Of a stretch of DNA of 64,000 bases, positions 7,985 to 15,952 are shown piece by piece (positions within the stretch are counted from its first letter, which is position 1; each line of letters starts with the position of its first letter). Location of the stretch: assembly GCF_017565425.1 (NCBI RefSeq), contig NZ_JAGEMK010000001.1, forward strand, positions 62,001 to 126,000, written 5' to 3'. The translations under genes were made by a program, and so were the position numbers. This DNA comes from Actinotalea soli (lineage in GTDB: Bacteria > Actinomycetota > Actinomycetes > Actinomycetales > Cellulomonadaceae). The notes below the pieces were generated by a model. The model ran no database searches, had not been told where the DNA came from, and saw only the letters and a program-made list of their open reading frames with translations.

Positions 7985-9352
7985 ATGGCCACGACCACCG
8001 GAGACCCCCGCACCCCGACCGCCCCCGCCCCCGCGGGCGCCGACCACCCCACGGCGCAGGACGAGGTCGCACGGATCTGCCAGGACCTGCTGCGGATCGA
8101 CACCTCCAACTACGGAGACGGCTCGGGCCCGGGGGAGCGCGCCGCGGCCGAGTACGTCATGGCCTCCCTGACGGAGGTGGGCCTGGACCCCGAGATCTTC
8201 GAGTCGGCCCCCGGCCGCGCGAGCGTGGTGGTCCGCCTGCCCGGCGTCGACGCCACCCGCGAGGCCCTCGTGCTGCACGGCCACACCGACGTCGTGCCCG
8301 CGGCCGCCGACGACTGGAGCGTGGACCCCTTCGGCGGCGAGGAGATCGACGGTCTGCTCTGGGGCCGTGGCGCCGTCGACATGAAGGACATGGACGCGAT
8401 GATCCTCGCGGTCGTGCGGCAGATGACCCGGGAGGGACGCCGACCTGCGCGCGACGTCGTCGTGGCCTTCTTCGCCGACGAGGAGGCGGGTGGGCGCTAC
8501 GGCGCTCGGTACGCGGTCGACCACCGCCCCGACCTCTTCGAGGGGGCCACCGAGGCGATCAGCGAGGTCGGCGGGTTCTCGGTCGAGGTGGGGGGGCACC
8601 GCGCCTACCTGCTGCAGACCGCCGAGAAGGGCATCGGGTGGCTCCGCCTCGTCGCCGACGGCCGTGCCGGCCACGGGTCCCAGGTCAACCACGAGAACGC
8701 CGTCACCCACCTCGCCGCCGCCGTCGCACGGATCGGCGCCCACCCGTGGCCGCTGCAGCTCACGCCCACCGTGCACGCCCTGCTCACCGGGGTCGCGGAC
8801 CTCACCGGCCTGCCCTTCGACCCCGAGGACGAGCAGTCCGTCGACCGGCTGGTCCACGCCCTGGGCCCCGCGGCGCGGTTCGTCGGGGCGACCACGCGGA
8901 ACACCGCCAACCCCACGCAGCTGAGCGCCGGGTACAAGGCCAACGTCATCCCGGGCAGCGCCGAGGCCGTGATCGACACCCGGTTCCTGCCCGGCTTCGA
9001 GGACGAGGCCCGAGCGGTGCTCGAGCGACTGGCGGGCGAGCACGTGCGGATCGAGGACGTGCACCGCGACGTGGCCCTCGAGGCCCCGTTCTCGGGCGGG
9101 CTGGTCGACGCGATGGTCGCGGCCCTACGGGTCGAGGACCCCGCGGCCAGCGTGCTGCCGTACACGCTCTCGGGGGGGACGGACAACAAGTCCCTCGCGC
9201 GCCTCGGGATCCGGGGCTACGGGTTCGCCCCGCTCCAGCTGCCGACCTCGCTGGACTTCTCGGCGATGTTCCACGGGGTGGACGAGCGGGTGCCCGTCGA
9301 GTCCCTGCGCTTCGGCGTGCGGGTCCTCGACCGGCTCCTCGCGACCTGCTGA
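7985..9352 (+). CDS. M20/M25/M40 family metallopeptidase
   Basis: The 455-residue protein carries the M20 signatures: HGHTDVVP (His100 and Asp102), the GRGAVDMKDM segment with the bridging Asp, DEEAGG with the catalytic Glu, and a terminal His in MFHGVDERVP. The family removes amino acids or acyl groups from peptides and amidated metabolites using two zinc ions; the exact substrate cannot be read off. The N-terminal 18 residues are Pro/Ala-rich and probably disordered. ATG 7985 is set by the leaderless promoter box. A hairpin terminator at 9369-9403 follows. Confidence 0.9.
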   Translation: MATTTGDPRTPTAPAPAGADHPTAQDEVARICQDLLRIDTSNYGDGSGPGERAAAEYVMASLTEVGLDPEIFESAPGRASVVVRLPGVDATREALVLHGHTDVVPAAADDWSVDPFGGEEIDGLLWGRGAVDMKDMDAMILAVVRQMTREGRRPARDVVVAFFADEEAGGRYGARYAVDHRPDLFEGATEAISEVGGFSVEVGGHRAYLLQTAEKGIGWLRLVADGRAGHGSQVNHENAVTHLAAAVARIGAHPWPLQLTPTVHALLTGVADLTGLPFDPEDEQSVDRLVHALGPAARFVGATTRNTANPTQLSAGYKANVIPGSAEAVIDTRFLPGFEDEARAVLERLAGEHVRIEDVHRDVALEAPFSGGLVDAMVAALRVEDPAASVLPYTLSGGTDNKSLARLGIRGYGFAPLQLPTSLDFSAMFHGVDERVPVESLRFGVRVLDRLLATC

Positions 9353-9368
9353 GAGCCCCGCCGCGCCT

Positions 9369-9403
9369 CAGGACCTGGTGTCCCGCGGGCTCGTCAGGTC
9401 CTG
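9369..9403. terminator. bidirectional hairpin terminator
   Basis: CAGGACCTG (9369-9377) pairs with CAGGTCCTG (9395-9403) over a 17-nt loop. It separates the convergent M20 and DUF5703 genes. Confidence 0.55.
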
Positions 9404-9415
9404 TCGGCTCGCGGG

Positions 9416-9646
9416 TCAGAGCGTGCTCTGGACCCGGATGATCTTGCGACGGAGCCACACCTTGCGACCGCCCCCCGCGTAGAGACGGGTGCGGGCGAGC
9501 TCCCAGCGCCCGTACTCGGCCTCCTCGGTGAGCAGCCGGCGGGCGTCGCTGCGGCTGGTCTCCTGACCGATCGTCACCACCCGGTACTCGTACGAGCCCT
9601 GGGTGCGCCAGCCCTCGCGGGGCGTGCGTGCTGTCCTGGTGCCCAA
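9416..9646 (-). CDS. DUF5703 family protein
   Basis: A small protein of about 76 residues whose core YEYRVVTIGQETSRSDARR, followed by AEYGRWELARTRLY and KVWLRRKIIR, matches the DUF5703 family conserved in actinobacteria. The function is unknown. The frame is open up to ATG 9718, but that start would overlap the divergent gene's promoter and start. TTG 9646, with GGAGG six bases before it, fits better and leaves only the conserved part plus a short N terminus. GTG 9694 is another option. The start call is uncertain. Confidence 0.7.
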   Translation of the reverse strand: MGTRTARTPREGWRTQGSYEYRVVTIGQETSRSDARRLLTEEAEYGRWELARTRLYAGGGRKVWLRRKIIRVQSTL

Positions 9647-9704
9647 GCGTTGCCTCCACGAGCCGACCGGTCGGATTCGAGTGCCATTGTGCACGTCCCG
9701 GCGA

Positions 9705-9710
9705 TACGGT
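9705..9710 (+). promoter_or_regulatory. -10 box (TACGGT), leaderless start of acidic protein
   Basis: TACGGT lies 6 nt before ATG 9717 with no ribosome binding site. Confidence 0.55.
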
Positions 9711-9716
9711 CGGCAC

Positions 9717-10013
9717 ATGACCGTAGATGCGCGTGCCGCGCTCGACCGCCTCCTCGCCTCGCTCGAGGCCCACTACCACGCAGTCAGCACGCGACGCACC
9801 GACGACGACCCGGCCGTCGACGACGCCTACGACGTCCTGGCCGACGCCTTCGAGGCCTACGACGACGCGCTCGTCCGAGGGTTCAGCGAGACCCTGCCCT
9901 TCTACCTGGCCGACGAGGACGCGGACGAGGACGACGACACCGACGACATCGACGAGGACGACCTCGACGACGACGAGATGGACGGCACCGAGATCGGTGA
10001 CGAGGACCGCTGA
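9717..10013 (+). CDS. acidic hypothetical protein
   Basis: The 98-residue protein has a helical N-terminal half (ARAALDRLLASLEAHYHAVSTR, then VDDAYDVLADAFEAYDDAL). Its last 35 residues are mostly Asp and Glu. I do not recognise a domain; similar small proteins next to DUF5703 genes are sometimes labelled primosomal proteins, for which nothing here gives support. The acidic tail could bind basic proteins or mimic nucleic acid. Base composition and codon use match the neighbours. ATG 9717 is set by the leaderless promoter box, and a hairpin follows the stop. Confidence 0.75.
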   Translation: MTVDARAALDRLLASLEAHYHAVSTRRTDDDPAVDDAYDVLADAFEAYDDALVRGFSETLPFYLADEDADEDDDTDDIDEDDLDDDEMDGTEIGDEDR

Positions 10014-10017
10014 GCGG

Positions 10018-10035
10018 CCGGGCCCACCGGCCCGG
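10018..10035. terminator. hairpin between convergent genes
   Basis: CCGGGCC and GGCCCGG form a 7-bp perfect stem with a CACC tetraloop, 5 nt after the acidic protein stop and upstream of the convergent aldo/keto reductase stop. Confidence 0.5.
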
Positions 10036-10055
10036 GGGCGGCAGCCCCGCGCCGC

Positions 10056-11012
10056 TCAGCGACGCTCGGGATAGCCCGCAGCCGGGCTGCTGATCTCGTC
10101 CAGGGCCCGCACGATCTCCGCGGGCAGCTCGACGGCAGTCCCGAGGGCGGCCCGCAGCTGCAGGGCGGTCCGCGCCCCGACCACCGCCGAGGCCACCTGA
10201 GGCCGTCCGAGAACCCAGGCCAGTGCCACCTCGAGAGGGGTGCAGCCCAGCCCCTCGGCGGCCGTCACGAGGGCCTCGACCACCGGCAGGGCGGTGCGGC
10301 CCAGATAGGGCTCGACGAACCCCGCGAGGTGCGAGGAGGCCGCACGGGAGTCCGCCGGGAGGGCGTGACGGTACTTGCCGGTGAGGACACCGCGGCCCAG
10401 CGGGGACCAGGCCAGGACGCCGAGGCCGAGGTCGATCGCGGCGGGCACGACCTCGCGCTCGATGCCGCGCTCGAGCAGGGAGTACTCGACCTCGACCGCA
10501 GCCAGCCGACCGGGGCCCAGCAGCGTCGCGGCGCGCGCCGTCTGCCAGCCCGGGTGGTTCGACAGCCCGACGTACCTGGCCCGTCCCGAGGCGAGAGCCT
10601 GCTCGAGCGCACCGACGGTCTCGACCATGGGTGTCCGGGGATCGGGGGCCTGGACGAGCCACAGGTCGACGTGGTCCGTGCCCAGGCGTCCCAGGGAGGC
10701 GTCGAGCCCGTCCAGGAGGGCTCCTCGTGACGCGTCCACGACCCCGCCGCGCTCGGTGCGCCGCACGCCGGCCTTGGTGCAGAGCACGACGTCCTCGCGC
10801 GCCACGACGGTGCCGAGCAGGCTGCCCACCAGCTGCTCGGCGTCGCCGTCCGCGTAGTGCGCCGCGGTGTCGACCAGCGTCCCGCCCGCGTCGACGAAGT
10901 CGCGCAGCAGCTCGGCCGCCTCGTGCTCGTCGGTGTCCCGGCTCCAGGTCAAGGTTCCCAGGCCGAGGGATGAGACCCGTAGGCCCGTGCCGCCGAGCAG
11001 TCGCTCCTCCAT
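10056..11012 (-). CDS. aldo/keto reductase family protein
   Basis: The 318-residue TIM-barrel oxidoreductase has the NADPH-dependent family layout. It starts [17 protein letters not shown], shows Asp48 and Tyr53 in [11 protein letters not shown] and Lys80 in LCTKAG, and ends with the cofactor segment [10 protein letters not shown]. The usual fourth catalytic residue, a His in LHxPD, is Gln121 here (LVQAPDP). The enzyme may therefore have altered kinetics or prefer different carbonyls; its substrate is unknown. ATG 11012 is supported by a TAGCCT box 8 nt upstream. It diverges from uppP, with the two promoters only about 28 bp apart. Confidence 0.9.
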   Translation of the reverse strand: MEERLLGGTGLRVSSLGLGTLTWSRDTDEHEAAELLRDFVDAGGTLVDTAAHYADGDAEQLVGSLLGTVVAREDVVLCTKAGVRRTERGGVVDASRGALLDGLDASLGRLGTDHVDLWLVQAPDPRTPMVETVGALEQALASGRARYVGLSNHPGWQTARAATLLGPGRLAAVEVEYSLLERGIEREVVPAAIDLGLGVLAWSPLGRGVLTGKYRHALPADSRAASSHLAGFVEPYLGRTALPVVEALVTAAEGLGCTPLEVALAWVLGRPQVASAVVGARTALQLRAALGTAVELPAEIVRALDEISSPAAGYPERR

Positions 11013-11020
11013 GGCTGTGC

Positions 11021-11026
11021 AGGCTA
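11021..11026 (-). promoter_or_regulatory. -10 box (TAGCCT), leaderless start of aldo/keto reductase
   Basis: On the minus strand TAGCCT is 8 nt before ATG 11012. The divergent uppP promoter uses the same hexamer. Confidence 0.55.
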
Positions 11027-11054
11027 CCGGTCCACGGTCCTGCTCCGACGCCGG

Positions 11055-11060
11055 TAGCCT
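11055..11060 (+). promoter_or_regulatory. -10 box (TAGCCT), leaderless start of uppP
   Basis: TAGCCT is 8 nt before ATG 11069. There is no ribosome binding site. Confidence 0.55.
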
Positions 11061-11068
11061 TGCGCGCC

Positions 11069-11944
11069 ATGACCTGGTGGGAAGCCCTCGTGCTCGGACT
11101 CGTGCAGGCGCTGACGGAGTTCCTTCCGATCTCCTCGAGCGCCCACCTGCGGATCGTCGGCGAGCTGCTGCCGGGGGGCGGCGACCCGGGGGCGGCTTTC
11201 ACGGCCGTCACGCAGATCGGCACCGAGGCCGCCGTGATCCTCTACTTCCGCAAGGACATCGCCCGTATCTGCGTCGCGTGGTGGCGCGCGGTGAGCGGGG
11301 CCCACGGGACCGACCGCAGGTCGCGCCTCGGCGCGGGGGACCCCGACGCCCGGATGGGCTGGTGGATCGCCCTGGGCTCGGTGCCCATCGTCGTCCTGGG
11401 CCTGGCCTTCCAGGACGTCATCACGAGCTCCTTCCGGAACCTGTACCTGGTCGCGCTCAGCCTGACCGTCTTCGCGATCTTCCTCGGTCTCGCCGACCGC
11501 TTCGGCGCCAAGGAGCGCCAGCTCACGAGCCTGACGGGCAAGCACGCGATCCTGTTCGGCCTGGCCCAGGCCATGGCGCTGGTCCCGGGCGTCTCGCGCT
11601 CCGGAGGCACCATCACGGCCGGGCTGCTCATGGGCTACACCCGGGAGGCCGCTGCCCGGTACTCGTTCCTGCTCGCCATCCCCGCGGTGCTCGGGTCGGG
11701 GTTCCAGCAGCTCTTCACGAACCTCGACCAGTTCGGCAGCCCCGGCACCCCGGGCCTGGGGGCGATCGCCCTCGCGACGGTGGTCGCCTTCGCCGGCGGG
11801 TACGCCGTGATCATCGGCTTCCTGCACGTCGTCTCGACCTACAGCTACCAGCCGTTCGTCGTCTACCGGATCGGGCTCTCCGTCGTCGTGGTCGTCCTGC
11901 TCCTGGCGGGGGTCCTGACGCCGCTGGGTGGCGCCGGGACGTGA
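11069..11944 (+). CDS. uppP: undecaprenyl-diphosphate phosphatase
   Basis: The 291-residue integral membrane enzyme recycles undecaprenyl diphosphate to the monophosphate lipid carrier used for peptidoglycan and polysaccharide assembly, and its family (BacA) confers bacitracin tolerance. The two signature motifs are present: [15 protein letters not shown] near the N terminus, and [17 protein letters not shown] in the middle with the catalytic Ser/Arg. About eight hydrophobic segments fit the family. The carrier also serves the polysaccharide locus at 52-64 kb. The start is fixed by the leaderless promoter box. Confidence 0.95.
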   Translation: MTWWEALVLGLVQALTEFLPISSSAHLRIVGELLPGGGDPGAAFTAVTQIGTEAAVILYFRKDIARICVAWWRAVSGAHGTDRRSRLGAGDPDARMGWWIALGSVPIVVLGLAFQDVITSSFRNLYLVALSLTVFAIFLGLADRFGAKERQLTSLTGKHAILFGLAQAMALVPGVSRSGGTITAGLLMGYTREAAARYSFLLAIPAVLGSGFQQLFTNLDQFGSPGTPGLGAIALATVVAFAGGYAVIIGFLHVVSTYSYQPFVVYRIGLSVVVVVLLLAGVLTPLGGAGT

Positions 11945-11961
11945 TCCCGGCGCGGCGCGGC

Positions 11962-11967
11962 TAGGCT
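11962..11967 (+). promoter_or_regulatory. -10 box (TAGGCT), leaderless start of mshC
   Basis: TAGGCT is 6 nt before GTG 11974. Confidence 0.6.
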
Positions 11968-11973
11968 GCGCAG

Positions 11974-13233
11974 GTGCTCACCTGGCCTTCCCCCCACGTC
12001 CCGCAGATCCCCGGTCAGGGTGGGGAGGTGCGCATCGTCGACAGCACGACCGACGCCCTCGTCGTCGCGGCCCCGGGTCCTGTCGCCCGGCTCTACGTGT
12101 GCGGGATCACCCCCTACGACGCGACGCACCTGGGGCACGCGGCCACGTACATCGCCTTCGACCTGCTGCACCGGGCCTGGCTCGACGCAGGCCTCGAGGT
12201 CCGCTACGCCTCGAACGTGACCGACGTGGACGACCCGCTGCTCGAGCGGGCGAAGCAGACCGGCCAGGCCTGGGACGAGCTCGCGGCCGAGCAGACAGCT
12301 CTCTTCGCCGAGGACATGACTGCCCTGGCCGTCCTGCCGCCGCACACCTACCTCGGAGCGGTCGAGACCATCCCGCTCGTGGCCCGGTCGGTGGCCCAGC
12401 TCCTCGACCAAGGGCTCGCCTACCGCGTCCCCGTCGAGGAGGGCGCCGGCGGCGAGAACCCCGACCTGGGTGACGTCTACGCGGACATCTCGGTGGATCC
12501 GCACTTCGGCTCGGTCGCTGGCCTGGACCACGACGAGACCGTCCGGCTCTTCGCCGAGCGGGGCGGAGACCCCCAGCGGTCGGGCAAGCGTGACCCCCTC
12601 GACCCGGCCCTGTGGCGTCGCGAGCGTCCCGGTGAGCCGTCCTGGGACGGGGGAGCGCTCGGGACCGGTCGCCCCGGGTGGCACATCGAGTGCACGGTCA
12701 TCGCCGAGGACGCCCTGGGCAGCGAGTTCGACGTGCAGGGCGGAGGGAGGGACCTCTGCTTCCCCCACCACGAGATGTCCACGGCCCACGCGCGGTCCCT
12801 CGGGGGCCTCGGGGCGCGCAGCCACGTGCACGCCGGCATGGTCGGCCTCGACGGCGAGAAGATGAGCAAGTCCCTCGGCAACCTCGTCCTGGTCTCACGG
12901 CTGCGGGCCGACGGCGTCGATCCGATGGCGGTGCGTCTCGGAGTCCTCGCGCACCACTACCGGACCGACTGGGACTGGGACGACGAGGTGCTCGCCACGG
13001 CGACGAAGCGTCTCGAGCGCTGGCGCTCGGCGGTCTCCGGCAACGGCGGTCCGGACCCGGACAGCACGGTCGCGGCCGTCCGGGCTGCCCTGGCCGCCGA
13101 CCTCGACGCCCCGTCGGCCCTGCAGGCCGTGGACACCTGGGCCGACGCGTCCTTGAGCGTCGGCGGCGACGTCGAGGGTGCCCCCGGGATCATCGCGCGC
13201 ATGGTCGACGCCCTGCTCGGCGTCCGGCTCTGA
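11974..13233 (+). CDS. mshC: cysteine--1-D-myo-inositol 2-amino-2-deoxy-alpha-D-glucopyranoside ligase
   Basis: The 419-residue enzyme joins cysteine to GlcN-Ins in mycothiol biosynthesis and descends from cysteinyl-tRNA synthetase. It has the class I motifs LGHAATY (HIGH-like) and EKMSKSLGN (KMSKS). The N-terminal [15 protein letters not shown] and [17 protein letters not shown] distinguish MshC from CysS, and the CysS C-terminal extension is absent. Mycothiol is the main thiol of actinobacteria, which supports the taxonomic placement. GTG 11974 is supported by its promoter box. It converges with the PAC2 gene. Confidence 0.95.
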   Translation: MLTWPSPHVPQIPGQGGEVRIVDSTTDALVVAAPGPVARLYVCGITPYDATHLGHAATYIAFDLLHRAWLDAGLEVRYASNVTDVDDPLLERAKQTGQAWDELAAEQTALFAEDMTALAVLPPHTYLGAVETIPLVARSVAQLLDQGLAYRVPVEEGAGGENPDLGDVYADISVDPHFGSVAGLDHDETVRLFAERGGDPQRSGKRDPLDPALWRRERPGEPSWDGGALGTGRPGWHIECTVIAEDALGSEFDVQGGGRDLCFPHHEMSTAHARSLGGLGARSHVHAGMVGLDGEKMSKSLGNLVLVSRLRADGVDPMAVRLGVLAHHYRTDWDWDDEVLATATKRLERWRSAVSGNGGPDPDSTVAAVRAALAADLDAPSALQAVDTWADASLSVGGDVEGAPGIIARMVDALLGVRL

Positions 13234-13281
13234 GACGTCCCGTTCTGGGGCCGTCTCTGCGGGGGCCTGGCCTGCGTGCCC

Positions 13282-14136
13282 TCAGCCCGTGGCGGGTCCA
13301 CCGTCGCGGCGCCGCAGGTAGCGCTCGAACTCCCGAGCGATCGCCTCGCCCGAGGCCTCGGGCAGGTCGGCCGTGTCCTTGGCCTCCTCGAGCTGGGCGA
13401 CGTACTCGGCGATCTCGGCGTCCTCCGCCGCGAGCTCGTCGACGCCGTGCTGCCAGGCCTCGGCGTCCTCAGGCAGGTCGCCCAGCGGGACCGGCCGGCC
13501 CAGGAGCTCCTCGATGCGTGCCAGCAGGGCGAGGGTCGCCTTGGGGGAGGGCGGGTGCGCCACGTAGTGGGGGACCGCGCTCCACACGGACAGGGCGTGC
13601 ATCCCGCGGCGCGCCGCCTCGTGCTGCAGCACCCCGACGATGCCCGTGGGGCCCTCGTAGGTGGTCGCGTCGAGCCCGAGGTCGTCCTGGACGCTGCCGT
13701 CCTCGGAGGTGGCCGTGACCGGGATGGGTCGGGTGTGCGGGACGTCCGCGAGCAGGGCGCCGACGGTGACCACGGTGCGTACCCCGAGACGCTCGGCGGC
13801 GTCGAGGATCTCGGCGCAGTACGTCCGCCAGCGCATCGAGGGCTCGATGCCGTGCACGAGCACGACCGTGCCCTCGCCCGGGGAGGGGGCGACGGCGATC
13901 GAGGTGGTGGGCCAGGTGATGCGCCGGGTGCCGTCCTCGGCGACGCCGACCGTCGGGCGGTTCACCTGGAAGTCGTGGTACTCCTCGGGGTCGAGCTCGT
14001 CGACCTGCTCGGCGCCCCAGACCTCGTGCAGGTGGATCAGCGATTGGGTGGCGGCCGAGCCGGCGTCGTTCCAGCCCTCGAAGGCTGCGAGCATCACCGG
14101 TCCACGCAGCGGACCACGTCCCAGGGCATCGGTCAT
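13282..14136 (-). CDS. PAC2 family protein
   Basis: The 284-residue protein has the PAC2 (proteasome assembly chaperone 2-like) fold signature AAFEGWNDAGSAATQSLIHL at its N terminus, and later LVHGIEPSMRWR and VGALLADVPHTRP. In actinobacteria PAC2 proteins are widespread and their function is unsettled; the proteasome genes 4 kb downstream make a link attractive but unproven. The last 60 residues are acidic and helical. ATG 14136 follows a TAGGCT box by 6 nt. Its promoter region is shared with the divergent HAD phosphatase. Confidence 0.85.
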   Translation of the reverse strand: MTDALGRGPLRGPVMLAAFEGWNDAGSAATQSLIHLHEVWGAEQVDELDPEEYHDFQVNRPTVGVAEDGTRRITWPTTSIAVAPSPGEGTVVLVHGIEPSMRWRTYCAEILDAAERLGVRTVVTVGALLADVPHTRPIPVTATSEDGSVQDDLGLDATTYEGPTGIVGVLQHEAARRGMHALSVWSAVPHYVAHPPSPKATLALLARIEELLGRPVPLGDLPEDAEAWQHGVDELAAEDAEIAEYVAQLEEAKDTADLPEASGEAIAREFERYLRRRDGGPATG

Positions 14137-14142
14137 GACGCC

Positions 14143-14148
14143 AGCCTA
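14143..14148 (-). promoter_or_regulatory. -10 box (TAGGCT), leaderless start of PAC2 gene
   Basis: On the minus strand TAGGCT lies 6 nt before ATG 14136. Confidence 0.6.
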
Positions 14149-14201
14149 GGCGTTCCGGCGTCACCGACCCTCGAGCGCCGCGGGGCGTGCGTCGCCCGAC
14201 C

Positions 14202-14207
14202 TAGACT
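14202..14207 (+). promoter_or_regulatory. -10 box (TAGACT), leaderless start of HAD phosphatase
   Basis: TAGACT lies 6 nt before GTG 14214. Confidence 0.6.
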
Positions 14208-14213
14208 GCGACC

Positions 14214-14981
14214 GTGCCCCACCCCGTGACGCCCCCGAGCTCCGACCGACCTGCCCACGAGGCGCCGACCCCAGCCGCCGCGCCTCCCGACGGGACCGGC
14301 CCGGTCCCGGCAGCAGTCCTGTGGGACATGGACGGCACCCTGGTGGACACCGAACCAGCCTGGATGGGGGCCGAGGAGACCCTCGTCGTCGAGTTCGGCG
14401 GGGTCTGGACCCCGCAGGACGCGCTCCAGATGGTCGGGCTGCCGCTACCCGATGCCGCGCAGATCCTGCAGGACCACGGGGTGACCCTTCCGCTCGAGCG
14501 CATCGGCGAGCGCCTGGTGGCCGGGGTCGCCGCGGCGATCGCCCAGGGAGTCGTGTGGCAGCCGGGCGCACGCGAGATGCTGCTCGCGCTCCAGGCGGAG
14601 GGCATCCCGTGCGCCCTCGTGACGATGTCCTACCGCGAGCTCGCCGACGCGGTCGTCGCCCAGGCCCCGCCCGGCGTCTTCCAGGTGGTCGTCACCGGGG
14701 ACGAGGTCGAGCACGGCAAGCCTCACCCCGAGCCCTACCTGACGGCTGCCGCGCGCCTGGACGTCGACATCACGCGGTGCGTGGCGGTCGAGGACTCCCG
14801 GCCCGGCATCGCCTCGGCCCTCGCCTCGGGGGCGCGCACCCTCGGGGTCGAGCACATCGTCCCGGTGCTCGAGCAGCCCGGCCTGAGCCGCACCGACTCC
14901 TTGGCCAAGGTGAGCGTGGCCGACCTCGGGCGCCTGCTGACCGGTGAGGTCATCGACCACCTGGACGCACGCCGAGGCTGA
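14214..14981 (+). CDS. HAD family hydrolase (beta-phosphoglucomutase/phosphatase-like)
   Basis: The 255-residue protein has the HAD motif I WDMDGTLVDTEP with nucleophile Asp38 and acid/base Asp40. Motif II is VTMSYRE, motif III is the Lys in HGKPHPEPY, and motif IV is VAVEDSRPGI, with a helical cap domain between motifs I and II. Members dephosphorylate sugar phosphates or act as phosphoglucomutases; the substrate is not predictable. A 30-residue Pro/Ala-rich N terminus precedes the domain. Its last 32 bases overlap the convergent RecB-like gene. Confidence 0.9.
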   Translation: MPHPVTPPSSDRPAHEAPTPAAAPPDGTGPVPAAVLWDMDGTLVDTEPAWMGAEETLVVEFGGVWTPQDALQMVGLPLPDAAQILQDHGVTLPLERIGERLVAGVAAAIAQGVVWQPGAREMLLALQAEGIPCALVTMSYRELADAVVAQAPPGVFQVVVTGDEVEHGKPHPEPYLTAAARLDVDITRCVAVEDSRPGIASALASGARTLGVEHIVPVLEQPGLSRTDSLAKVSVADLGRLLTGEVIDHLDARRG

Positions 14982-15879
14982 GCTCGACGGCTCCCTCGGG
15001 GATCGGCGGCGGGGTCCCCCCGAAGGCCGGGCAGATCGCCTGGTGGGCGCACCATCCGCACAGAGGGCTGGTGCGCGGCTCCCAGCTCCCGGCCTCGGCC
15101 GTGCGACGGATCCCCGCCCAGATGGCCTGGACCCGCTTCTCGGTCGTGGCGAGCTCGGCCGGGGTCGGCACGTGCCGCAGCAGCGTCCCGTCCTTGAGGT
15201 AGACGAGCTGGAGCATGGCCGGGACCCGGTCGCGCAGCCGGGCCAGGACCAGGGCGTAGAACCGCATCTGGAACAGCGCCGAGCCCTCGTAGCCCGCGCG
15301 CGGCGAGCGCCCGGTCTTGTAGTCGACGACCCGGAGCGCGCCGTCGGGGGCGACGTCCAGCCGGTCCACCACCCCACGGAGCAGCAGCCCGTCCTCGAGC
15401 TCGGTCGAGACCTTGAGCTCGCGCTCGGCGGGCTCGAGCCGGTTCGGGTCCTCGAGGGTGAAGTACGTCTCGAGCAGCTGACCGGCCCCGCCGAACCAGC
15501 CGCTCAGGCCCTCGTCCTCCTCGACCACCTCGGAGCACTCGGGGCGCTCGACGAGCATGTCGGCCCACGACGGCGCGAGCAGCGCCCGGGCAGCCTCGAC
15601 CGTGCGCTGCCCCGCGGGGGCGTCGAAGAGCCGCTCGAGGACGGAGTGGACGAGGGTGCCGCGCACTGCGGCAGCGCTGGGCGGCTCGGGCAAGCGGTCC
15701 ACCACGCGGAAGCGGAACAGCAGCGGGCACTGCAGGTAGTCGTTGGCCCGTGAGGGCGACAGGCCGGGGGCGGAGCGCGGACGTACCACCACGGCCCCTG
15801 CGACGGGGCTGGCGGCGGCACCAGCACGGTGGCCAGGGCTGTCGCCGGGGGCGGGCACGGGTTCGGAGGACGGCAGCAC
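14950..15879 (-). CDS. RecB family exonuclease (PD-(D/E)XK, Fe-S type)
   Basis: The 309-residue stand-alone nuclease has the PD-(D/E)XK core GVVDRLDVAPDGALRVVDYKTG. Four cysteines (Cys51 in LQCPLLF; Cys274, Cys277 and Cys283 in CGWCAHQAIC) form the arrangement that holds the 4Fe-4S cluster of AddB/Cas4-type nucleases. It probably acts in DNA end processing or repair. GTG 15879 is preferred to GTG 15885 because TAGCCT is exactly 6 nt upstream of it. The gene is convergent with, and overlaps, the HAD gene and diverges from the M50 protease gene. Confidence 0.9.
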   Translation of the reverse strand: MLPSSEPVPAPGDSPGHRAGAAASPVAGAVVVRPRSAPGLSPSRANDYLQCPLLFRFRVVDRLPEPPSAAAVRGTLVHSVLERLFDAPAGQRTVEAARALLAPSWADMLVERPECSEVVEEDEGLSGWFGGAGQLLETYFTLEDPNRLEPAERELKVSTELEDGLLLRGVVDRLDVAPDGALRVVDYKTGRSPRAGYEGSALFQMRFYALVLARLRDRVPAMLQLVYLKDGTLLRHVPTPAELATTEKRVQAIWAGIRRTAEAGSWEPRTSPLCGWCAHQAICPAFGGTPPPIPEGAVELSLGVRPGGR

Positions 15880-15885
15880 GCCCAC

Positions 15886-15891
15886 AGGCTA
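15886..15891 (-). promoter_or_regulatory. -10 box (TAGCCT), leaderless start of RecB-like gene
   Basis: The box directly touches the longer GTG start (15885) and is 6 nt from GTG 15879, so the shorter start is chosen. Confidence 0.55.
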
Positions 15892-15939
15892 CGGCGCCCC
15901 GCCGACACCCCTGCGCAGGGGCCAGGAGCCTGTGGACCG

Positions 15940-15945
15940 TAAGGT
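15940..15945 (+). promoter_or_regulatory. -10 box (TAAGGT), leaderless start of M50 protease
   Basis: TAAGGT lies 7 nt before GTG 15953. The frame is open further upstream, but this box marks the likely start. Confidence 0.55.
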
Positions 15946-15952
15946 GACGCTC

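Noticed and set aside
5587-8109. 840-codon minus-strand open frame opposite the M3 peptidase gene
   Set aside because: Antisense shadow; the plus-strand peptidase has all catalytic motifs.
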